A DNA stretch of 64,000 nucleotides, from contig CAZTWL010000010.1 in assembly GCA_964617825.1 (NCBI GenBank), forward strand, positions 48,437 to 112,436, read 5' to 3'. The notes beneath the pieces are model-generated. The model saw nothing but the letters and a program-made list of their open reading frames with translations. It did no database searches and was not told the origin of the DNA. Position numbers and translations under genes: made by a program. The stretch comes from VSJD01 sp964617825. GTDB lineage: Bacteria; Verrucomicrobiota; Kiritimatiellia; JAAZAB01. Of this stretch, positions 26,401 through 33,827 are shown one piece after another. Each line of letters opens with the position of its first letter. Position 1 is the stretch's first letter.

Positions 26401-29400
26401 GTGCCCCATGTATCGGAATTGAGCGGATCGGTGCCCGCTTGGTATTCCGCAAGATTATTGAGCCCGTCATGATCCGGATCGCCCCAAGAGCCGTTGTCGC
26501 CGGCGGCATCGTTGGGATCGAGGCCGTAGAGCTGCTCCCACCAATCCGGCAGACAGTCGCCATCCGTATCGGTCGAATCAGGATTGGCAGGATCGATCCC
26601 CACGAGCCACGAATTGGTTGTCACACTGCGGGCGCCCGTAAAGAGAACCATATCGCTGTTAATGTTCGGCCAATAAAAGTTGAAACTAGACCATAGATCA
26701 AACGAAAACACTGACGAAAATTGGTATGGATTGCTGAAATTGTTGTAATCGTCCAGAACGGAGATGCCGTTAGTGCCCAAATAATTACTTGAAAAATGGT
26801 AATAATCATCCAAGGCCGGCACGCGACTCATATGCCCCACATGGTCAGCGGCGGAAACCAGGTAATTATACGCTCCACCCAAACCGGTATACACCGTCGA
26901 CCGCAAGGGATACGAAGCCCACCAATACATGGGAGGATGGAAACTCATGGTCACATCCAAATTAGTCAACCCGAAAGGCGCAACCGGCTCATCCAAAGCG
27001 CCGGAGCGATTACGATGCAAGGGATCCTGGACATCATCGAAGGAGTAATAATACACCAAGGGCGAATTTGTCATCTCGGACCGCGGAATAATTCTGTTTT
27101 TATTGGCAATCACTTCAGCCTGGGTGCGCGCGCCATTCCAAACGCGAACCTCATCAATGCAACCGCCATAATAATTCGCGGGCTTAATTGGGATAAGCGC
27201 GCCTGTAATGAGATCATAATTTGGAACACCCGCCCCGCAGGTCAGATCGCGGGCGCCGATCATCATGGAATGACCAGACGGTCTAACCAGGAAATTCGTT
27301 CCGCCTTCGGGGAACGATGCGTTTACACCATTGACCGGCAATTCCGTGGTGCGAACCGACATGCTGTACTCGCCATTGACATACAGCGTCAAGGTGGTGC
27401 CATCGTACACCCCGGCAAGATGCGCCCAAACGCCCGCAGTCAAACTATACACCTTGGCCGTGGCTTGATATGTGCGCAGTGCGCCGCGCCCATTGTATGA
27501 CACGTAGGGCAGGCCGTTGATAATCCCCAAGCGGAAATTAGCGCCCACTATCGTGGCGGAAGTGTTGTACGGATCGCTATACAAAGCCGCTTTTTCGAAG
27601 ATAACCTGATCGCCGGGGCGCCCCGGGTTATCCGGCTTGATCCAGGCCTCGACGCAGAACCTGGTCAGGAATGATTCCGAAAAAGTTGACCAGGAATCCA
27701 GTGTGCGCGCAAAATCGCTTGAGCCATTAACGTACAGCGCCCGATTGCGAATCGGATTGCGTTCATCCAGCGGATTATTACCCAATTCGCCGGCAGTGGA
27801 ATTTATTTCGGCATAATCCCCGACCCCGTCATTATCGGTATCGTAGCCTTCCACCTCTTCTATGCGGAAAGGATGGACTGCCAAGGTCCCACCAAAAATG
27901 GTTCCCAATGAATCTACTGTGTAGTTATTATAGACAAAACTATTTTCATCCCGCGTATCGGTCCGCCAGATTGGCGTCGGGTCCGTATGATAGAAAGTTC
28001 GATACGGACTATACGAGTATTCTTCGAGGTTAGGGAGACCATCGCCGTCGGGATCCATCTGCTGGAGCCCGAAATTGAACGGGCCAATCATACTGTAAAC
28101 CGCAAAGCCACGATTTGTGCCAAAACTATTAACATGATCAACCATTTGGCCGAGAGAACTGAAAGCTACGCCGCCATACGCAGGACGAGTTCCAAATTGG
28201 AATCCCGCCAAACTCGGATCGGCATCGACATCGTCGACGGCATCCAGGAGCCGAGTCCACCTATAGCCACCAGGAGAAGCAGGCGCCGGCTGCATCATAT
28301 CGAAGGTTCCCTTGCAAGGATTCAGGCCATGATAGACCTCCCAGAAATCATCCATTCCATCGCCATCGGTATCCGGCTTGTTTGCCAAAGTCGTGTGATA
28401 CTGCAAATACGCTGTCTCGTATTTAGCGGTAACGCCTTTTATGGCCGGGAAATTCGTGCGCAAGCTATCGATATCGATATCCAGATCATTGTAATACATG
28501 AAGCAGCCGTCCGTAAGGAAATCCGGCGGCATGAAGTGTCGGTTAAAGAGCGTAGTAATCGAAGGGGTATCCCAGGCCATACTCCTGCGGACAACAAACG
28601 AGGCGCCCCAGGCGGCATCGCAACACTGCCATTCGTCAACGGTACCCGTCCAATATTCCTGGAAATTATCAATCCCATCGTCATCCAAATCGACATCGGA
28701 ATCGGCAACCATCGGATTAGCGCCCGCATAAAGCTCCCAGCCGTCAGGCATGGCATCGCCATCGGTATCCCAGGCAGTGCCGCAGGTGGTATTCGTCGCG
28801 TGCTCGGCAGCATCGCCGATCCCATCCCAATCGGTATCCCTGGGATGCGGGTCATTGGGAGACGGGGCAACCAACACCCCCGGATCGGTCGCTCCGATGG
28901 TAACGTTGGTGTTGACAAACCCCGTCCTGTAGACATTCGCCCATTCCTCGCTGTTAACCAGCTTGTCTCCATCGGGATCCAAGCCGGCATCACCCGCATA
29001 ATTCGGGTCCAGCCCGACATATAACTCCCACCCATCCTCCATGATGTCGCCATCCGTATCCCGGTTGTTCGGATTAGTGTAACTGGTGCGGACCAGCGCC
29101 AAGTCATCGTCATTCAGCCGCAGCATGCGCCCGCCGGCATCCCACGACAGGCGTCCTACAAAGTCGCCGCCCAAGTATTCCTGATAATTGTTATACGGCT
29201 GGGTATTGGGATGCTGAGCTGCGAAAGCAACTGTTTGCGTCACGGCCCAAGCCGTGCGCGGATCGAAACTTGTAACCCCCGGGAAAGGATCTTCCGGCGC
29301 CATGAGATAAACCTGTTCGTGCTTAAGAGGGGGATTAATGATGGCAACGTCCACTCCGGCATCGTAATTCGAATTGCCGTTCATATCCACCCAGACGGGA

Positions 29401-32400
29401 TAACCCTGCTGGAAAACGCCTAACCCGCTATTTGTGCCATAGTAAACCGTGTTGGCGGCATAGTTGCTCCCGGAATGACGATTGACCAACGCCACGGTCG
29501 CCTTAATGACGGTGTCTTGATAGAGATCGAAGATATTCGAGCCGGTATTGGTATAGGTATTTACCCAAACGCCGGACGGCGCATTCGACGCCCCGATGTA
29601 ACAGACATCATCGGAAAATGCCGTTCCACCCATGCCGGTGGCCAGCACCAAACGATTGGACGACACGGCATAATAATCGCCATCGAGATTTACACGCCAG
29701 TTAACATAATCCAACGCATTGCTGACCCCAAAATACTGGATTTCCCAATAATCATCCATACCATCGCCATCCGTATCGCAATGCGTCGGATCGGTGCCAT
29801 TCTGGAATTCGTAAAGGTCATTGCCGCCGCTTTGACTACCATCTCCATCGGTATCGAAGCTGCTATCATGCGGCGAAAGATATCGCTGTATGCTGGGTGA
29901 AATTAAGACCCAATCCAAATTGGCGCTATTAGTAACGCCTATGGCGTAAGCGTTAGCGGAGCGCCAATACCAAAAATAATATTCCCAGCCATCAGTCATT
30001 TCGTCGCCATCGGTATCATCATTCTTGGGATCGGTCAGGGGGTCATCGCCATAGGGCGAGGAGTAAGATAGCCCCGGCGGCGTATTGTTCAGGTAGTAAC
30101 CATCCAAACCGCGACACTCTAAAAAATTATTAAAAGGCACGCCATTGGCATAACCAAGACTTTCAGGCTGATAATAGGCCTGTCCCTTTGTAAGTAGGCG
30201 ATTACGAAGCAAAGGATAACCGGCATTTCCGCCCTGATCGGAATAGGAACTGAGATTGGTGACAAGCAGTACGTACCAAGGTGGGTCCATACTAGAACTG
30301 GGAATGAAATCTAAATCCTGGTTTCCAGCCGCTCCGTTATCGCCTTTATCAGACATCGGATCAAGTCCTTTAGCCAATTCCCACACGTCCGGCAAACCAT
30401 CCCCATCAATATCACCCACATTGTCGTTCGTGCCCCAAGCACGGCTAAAATAGAGCTGAATTTGCCGATCCTGATTCATTGTAACAACAATCGGATTTTG
30501 ATTAGGGGACATGGCGCCAATGGCTCCGCTCCATTTAAAGAAATAGTTTGCGAAGGCCATGTTTGTAGCTGGAATGCCTAAGATAGTGATGTCCGGACTG
30601 CCGGATTTGCTGAAATACCAAGATTCAACCCCATCGAACAAGCTGTTTGTTGAGGGAGAAATACTACAAGTGCCAAAGCCCAAACCTGCCAAGTTAGTGT
30701 CCGCCGCTGTTACAACATGCACCGTTAATCGCCAGCCCCTAACGTATTGTCCTATGAAATGAAATGGCTCATTTGTCTTGGTTTGCGTGGGAGGAACAGG
30801 CGGACCATATCCGGGCACCGTATCTAAAAATGTAATTGTATAAGACCCGAAAGGAGCATTTGTTAATGTGGCATTACCCGTCCCGCTTAAAGCGCTGCTG
30901 CTGTAATTAGTAAAATCCGGAGGATTATCAGAAAACTGCCATGCACCATTTGTGGGGTCAACATTAACTGTAATCGGAACCAATTTGCGAACATACGAGC
31001 CAACAACAGTTGGCTTTTGCGCACCCGTGATATTGGCTACAATATTTGGCGGCTTGGTATACCCGTATAAGTTACTGAACACGATTGTATAAGTTCCCGT
31101 GGGAATAGGAGAAAGAAACCGGGACCCTGTGTAGGTTACGCTATAAGCACTACTATTCGTAAAGTTGTCAAACGGCTCAACTGACCACATGGCACTTGCA
31201 CCATCAGTTATGCCGGTAACTACCACGTTAAGAGAGTTGGTATAAGGATGATACGTGTTGGTTATTGTTATGTCGCCAAACATATTTGTAAGCGTGTAAC
31301 CGTCTAGCAACCAGTAATCTTTCACAGCTGAGTACTGTATTAAATAATCATAACCATTCTCCAAAAGAACAGATTGATGGTGATTTAACCACAACGGCGT
31401 GGCAACGCCAGCTTTCCATCGTGCCAGCGGTTGAACTGCCAGTGGAATAAAATCCACAGTCAGTCGACTTTGAGCATTTGTAGTGTATGTGCCCGTAAAA
31501 AGTAAATTAGTCCTGCCTATTACCGCTGTATTTGTTTGCGTCTGGTCGGGCGGGGTAACGTAGGGACTGCCTATATCATAATAGCGGATCGTGTAAACAC
31601 CTACTGGCGCGTTGGTTATTGTGTTACCATTTGTGCCACTTAATGCGCTTGGGCTGTTGTAGTCCGAAAAATTTGTCGGAAATGTAGTAAATGACCATGC
31701 CCCATTCGTTGGACTGACTGTAACCGTAATCGTTCCACAGGCACGTGTATACCTGCCTGTAAAATCTCCACTCGACGCCCCTTCCACCGTAACGGTCTGT
31801 ACAGCTGGCACAGGACTAAAGAAACCCGTCATGCTGTGATAAGCAATCCTATACGTTCCGGTCGGAACTGAAGCATATTCCTCATACGCCGACCCATTCG
31901 TCCCTTGATTGATATACGCCGTTGAATTCGTAAATTCGCCCGGCCAAGAAATAATTGTCCATGGCGCACTTATTATGTTAGTGCGCTCATCAATTGTCGT
32001 AATATATAAATCGTTTGTATAAGGTTTATATGTGTTAAGTATGGTTAGATTCCCAATAAATACATCCAAATTCGAAACGTCAGGGACATAATAATCGTTT
32101 AAAGTACTAAAACGTACATTGTAATAATTTGAGGAAGTTAAACTTTTGATATCATTGTGACTAAAAGGGCCATAGTCTATAGATTCCGACTCATCATAGA
32201 CCCACCAACGAGCCGGAGACTGAACCGGTATGGGCGCAAACTGAACTTTTAACGAACTCAATCCAAGTGCATACAGCCCATTAAATGCCAGATTTGTGTT
32301 TATAGTGGTACTGGTTTGAGTTTGATTAGGAGGCGAGACATAACCAGCTATTGGGTCATATTTGATTGTATAGGCACCGACCGGCATATTGGTTAGCGTT

Positions 32401-33233
32401 TTACTACTTGTGCCGCTCAAGGCGCTGCTATTGTTACTAAAACTTGCAAAATCAGAGGGAGGAGTGAGCGACCAAGATCCGTTTGTTGGACTGACTGTAA
32501 CCGTAATCGTTCCACACACCCTTTCATAGATTCCGGTAATGATATTGGTCGACGGGCTGTTATCGATATTGGTACCAGTGGTTGAACCTGAAGGCGTCTT
32601 ATAGCCTGCCACATCCTGAAACACCACCGTATACTGGCCGGTCGGAATCGGCGAGAGCAAGATGTTATTGGTATAGAAAGTTTTATTTGAATACGCGCTC
32701 GAATTAAGAAACTCGTTGGGGCGCTCCGAAAAACTCCAGACAACCGGCGAAGACATACCATTGGTCCCCGCGATCGTCACCGATAATGTGTTGGAATATG
32801 GGATGTATAAATTAGTCAGAATTTGGTTGGCACCGATAGCATAAATAATCTGATCTTGGGGAACATAATAATTAGTTATCGTAAGAAATTTAATTGTCCA
32901 CGGACTAACATCCGCCCTAACAGTGTACACAGTATCCATGTGATTGTTTGTTGGCCAAACCGCATCATAATAAGCAATTCCCCACTTTGCGATTGTTTGA
33001 ATACGGCTACGCTCTGTCGCCCAAATACTTCCCGGCACATTTGTTACAATACCAAGATAATATGTTATGTTTTCATCCGCAAAGACCGCACTTGGAGCAA
33101 GGGCAAGGAGAAGAAAAGCCCCGAGGATAGAGCCAAAACGGGCTCGGAAGGAGTTCAAACCGACTCGCTGCTGCGCAGGGCCATGGCGGAGCACGGAGCG
33201 AGATTTATTGGAGTCGACAAATATAGAATTCAT
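23448..33233 (-). CDS. Giant secreted protein with beta-repeats, Ca-binding repeats, LamG and FG-GAP/VCBS-like repeats
   Basis: This 3261-residue protein has a signal peptide with a long basic start and a core FLLLALAPSAVFA, cleavage likely before DEN (about residue 53). Residues about 54-935 hold three long modules (about 54-323, 324-584 and 585-832), each with the motifs ITVTVSPTNG, YTIKYDPIAGY-like lines and ALSGT, resembling secreted PEGA-like beta repeats. From about 940 many thrombospondin-3-like Ca repeats (DTDGDGLPD, DxDxDG) are spread across the protein. A LamG-like domain lies at about 1828-2051 (FCVEAWIKPDN, CIDEVRVWNG), an FnIII-like region near 2710, and six FG-GAP/VCBS-like repeats at about 2980-3261 (GDYDGDGRSD). 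No C-terminal sorting signal or autotransporter domain is seen, so the secretion route is open. A likely adhesin or glycan-binding protein. Confidence 0.88.
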   Translation of the reverse strand: MNSIFVDSNKSRSVLRHGPAQQRVGLNSFRARFGSILGAFLLLALAPSAVFADENITYYLGIVTNVPGSIWATERSRIQTIAKWGIAYYDAVWPTNNHMDTVYTVRADVSPWTIKFLTITNYYVPQDQIIYAIGANQILTNLYIPYSNTLSVTIAGTNGMSSPVVWSFSERPNEFLNSSAYSNKTFYTNNILLSPIPTGQYTVVFQDVAGYKTPSGSTTGTNIDNSPSTNIITGIYERVCGTITVTVSPTNGSWSLTPPSDFASFSNNSSALSGTSSKTLTNMPVGAYTIKYDPIAGYVSPPNQTQTSTTINTNLAFNGLYALGLSSLKVQFAPIPVQSPARWWVYDESESIDYGPFSHNDIKSLTSSNYYNVRFSTLNDYYVPDVSNLDVFIGNLTILNTYKPYTNDLYITTIDERTNIISAPWTIISWPGEFTNSTAYINQGTNGSAYEEYASVPTGTYRIAYHSMTGFFSPVPAVQTVTVEGASSGDFTGRYTRACGTITVTVSPTNGAWSFTTFPTNFSDYNSPSALSGTNGNTITNAPVGVYTIRYYDIGSPYVTPPDQTQTNTAVIGRTNLLFTGTYTTNAQSRLTVDFIPLAVQPLARWKAGVATPLWLNHHQSVLLENGYDYLIQYSAVKDYWLLDGYTLTNMFGDITITNTYHPYTNSLNVVVTGITDGASAMWSVEPFDNFTNSSAYSVTYTGSRFLSPIPTGTYTIVFSNLYGYTKPPNIVANITGAQKPTVVGSYVRKLVPITVNVDPTNGAWQFSDNPPDFTNYSSSALSGTGNATLTNAPFGSYTITFLDTVPGYGPPVPPTQTKTNEPFHFIGQYVRGWRLTVHVVTAADTNLAGLGFGTCSISPSTNSLFDGVESWYFSKSGSPDITILGIPATNMAFANYFFKWSGAIGAMSPNQNPIVVTMNQDRQIQLYFSRAWGTNDNVGDIDGDGLPDVWELAKGLDPMSDKGDNGAAGNQDLDFIPSSSMDPPWYVLLVTNLSSYSDQGGNAGYPLLRNRLLTKGQAYYQPESLGYANGVPFNNFLECRGLDGYYLNNTPPGLSYSSPYGDDPLTDPKNDDTDGDEMTDGWEYYFWYWRSANAYAIGVTNSANLDWVLISPSIQRYLSPHDSSFDTDGDGSQSGGNDLYEFQNGTDPTHCDTDGDGMDDYWEIQYFGVSNALDYVNWRVNLDGDYYAVSSNRLVLATGMGGTAFSDDVCYIGASNAPSGVWVNTYTNTGSNIFDLYQDTVIKATVALVNRHSGSNYAANTVYYGTNSGLGVFQQGYPVWVDMNGNSNYDAGVDVAIINPPLKHEQVYLMAPEDPFPGVTSFDPRTAWAVTQTVAFAAQHPNTQPYNNYQEYLGGDFVGRLSWDAGGRMLRLNDDDLALVRTSYTNPNNRDTDGDIMEDGWELYVGLDPNYAGDAGLDPDGDKLVNSEEWANVYRTGFVNTNVTIGATDPGVLVAPSPNDPHPRDTDWDGIGDAAEHATNTTCGTAWDTDGDAMPDGWELYAGANPMVADSDVDLDDDGIDNFQEYWTGTVDEWQCCDAAWGASFVVRRSMAWDTPSITTLFNRHFMPPDFLTDGCFMYYNDLDIDIDSLRTNFPAIKGVTAKYETAYLQYHTTLANKPDTDGDGMDDFWEVYHGLNPCKGTFDMMQPAPASPGGYRWTRLLDAVDDVDADPSLAGFQFGTRPAYGGVAFSSLGQMVDHVNSFGTNRGFAVYSMIGPFNFGLQQMDPDGDGLPNLEEYSYSPYRTFYHTDPTPIWRTDTRDENSFVYNNYTVDSLGTIFGGTLAVHPFRIEEVEGYDTDNDGVGDYAEINSTAGELGNNPLDERNPIRNRALYVNGSSDFARTLDSWSTFSESFLTRFCVEAWIKPDNPGRPGDQVIFEKAALYSDPYNTSATIVGANFRLGIINGLPYVSYNGRGALRTYQATAKVYSLTAGVWAHLAGVYDGTTLTLYVNGEYSMSVRTTELPVNGVNASFPEGGTNFLVRPSGHSMMIGARDLTCGAGVPNYDLITGALIPIKPANYYGGCIDEVRVWNGARTQAEVIANKNRIIPRSEMTNSPLVYYYSFDDVQDPLHRNRSGALDEPVAPFGLTNLDVTMSFHPPMYWWASYPLRSTVYTGLGGAYNYLVSAADHVGHMSRVPALDDYYHFSSNYLGTNGISVLDDYNNFSNPYQFSSVFSFDLWSSFNFYWPNINSDMVLFTGARSVTTNSWLVGIDPANPDSTDTDGDCLPDWWEQLYGLDPNDAAGDNGSWGDPDHDGLNNLAEYQAGTDPLNSDTWGTGIGDYDIPRGVYSRTYGEMYTDGDGMPDYWESINGLDPQKYDANLDLDGDGWSNYAEYQAGTAPNNASDYPQPLVSGVANYYGTKTGTLLFNDYNINTMDGVPVFQQQGADNLITETIGTADGSLYFTGKLPLAPIDQSTVVTLSATAGTNSVVVTFTFTGPGEYTYSGPGTDYAAALNYVTGRLTLRWASTAVPVRGANVSVAYNYVNRSASAFSMRGFKEGEFYLSALMDLNGNKSYDANEPFGIMDDQPFYLSYSSISGLRVLVTETRPGFGRFAWTASSASTNAYPVTINKISESGAPTVVQRSMIYPRNYFHEWDFHLAGIDGLMAGTYQWWMNSQSGTFKITWPTTLATPSLVYPRGATLYYAQNQFAWTMDQNCPKAHFQVARQATDGGLAMIMDKYIRAPWMDSNGTFWGWLDEYASDWGNGVYYWRVAGWTPQGESAWSDMQTFHIDLSSTNSCWVSGDIYYFGKAPATKIMLEAFDNRGFGGRPVARMTLTPPASTGWVKCSYTMRGLEKGTYYVRAFLDVTPASSTESNRRLDNWESVGFYRDPNNSYQAGLVNLSDAQHVENARIIIRDRDTDNDELPDAWEMAYFGNLNQTGDMDYDGDGESNLDEYIKDGVNQNPANWDNDGDGLADGLESSYNGAAFGFGHSAKSVGMVLNPNVWDTDGDGYSDGAELLRYHTDPLDPTSYPAYRPLCTDAWPSPGDYDGDGRSDVGIFDSKSGVWSVITMAGKSMVLPFGNTQAQPMVGDYTGDGCSEFTFYEPNPGLWTIYTLSGQSASLQLGGASMLPVSADYTGDGRADLAVFDAAHGVWHIYNIWSGALCSLPFGSPGMIPVPGDYNGDGAADLAVYDPVTGNWLLGCYHKYYKTWTTYSGTLGGPTWMPVPGDYDGDGRNDACLFESKTGRWMLFTLAGQFMQGTFGWNGCVPVPGDYDGDGRSDLALYDTNTGMWYIYCMSGAYYEGLFGWSGAMPMVKCR

Positions 33234-33312
33234 GGCGATGAGTTAATCGCGAACGCTGCCATCAATATTACACGTCTAACACCCCAAAACGGCTCTAAAA
33301 CTGCTATTCGGA

Positions 33313-33341
33313 AGCATAGCATCTCGCCAACATACAAGCAA
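33313..33341 (-). promoter_or_regulatory. Weak promoter candidate for the giant protein gene
   Basis: On the minus strand TTGCTT (33336-33341) and TATGCT (33313-33318) are 17 nt apart, with an AT-rich block (about 33344-33362) upstream that could act as an UP element. Predicted start near 33306, 70 nt before the gene. Confidence 0.33.
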
Positions 33342-33594
33342 CCAATATTTTTTATTTTTTTGCCATTTGGGATGCAAGACAAATTTATTCAATCTATATT
33401 AAAAAAGCCCAAAATTTCAAACCAACGTATATACAACAAAATATATTCAAGAAACTTACCGAAGTTTTGCCGTTGTGAACCAGTCACGGTCAGAAACAAC
33501 GGCCGTATAGTTGTTCTGGGGTCGGATATCGCGCCAGGGCTGCGGGCGCGATGGTGTCCGCGGCGTGCATTTCGGCGCCCACCGTCCGGCGGGA

Positions 33595-33712
33595 TTCGAT
33601 AATTTCGGGCAAGTTTGGCGCAGATGGCGGCGCACCGCGTGCCGTGCTGGATATGTATCCGCGCAAACGCGGCAAGCCGGCAGATGCGCCAAAATCGGCC
33701 GAAATTATCGAA
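33595..33712. repeat. Long imperfect inverted repeat (37-44-37)
   Basis: The left arm (33595-33631, starting TTCGATAATTTCGG) is the inverted complement of the right arm (33676-33712, ending CCGAAATTATCGAA), with 31 of 37 positions paired. The 44-nt spacer carries a small stem CCGCG-CAAA-CGCGG (about 33659-33672). GCATTTCG flanks both sides. No transposase is nearby. It could be a small non-autonomous element or a structured RNA. Confidence 0.75.
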
Positions 33713-33827
33713 CGAAATGCATGCCGCATGCCTGCACCAACCAACCCAAAAAAAACAACGAAAAATTTTGCCCTACAACCTTCACCAGCTGCCGATCAAG
33801 GCAATTTTAATACACACGGCCCGCCGA

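Larger units (their letters stand above)
33234..33827. other. Gene-free region between the giant protein and the helicase gene
   Basis: About 594 bp. 33234-33480 is AT-rich and probably holds the promoter of the giant gene. 33500-33720 is GC-rich and contains the inverted-repeat element described below. Short reading frames on both strands here mirror the inverted repeat and have no family resemblance. 33740-33830 is AT-rich (poly-A words) and leads into the helicase stop at 33828. Confidence 0.6.

Noticed and set aside
23448..33233. Regularly repeated GCCATCGCCATCGG words looking like a direct-repeat array
   Set aside because: They encode DGDGxx in Ca-binding repeats and keep the reading frame; not CRISPR or satellite DNA.
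33456..33744. Short overlapping open frames between the giant protein and the helicase
   Set aside because: They follow the inverted repeat on both strands and have no family motif or ribosome-binding site.
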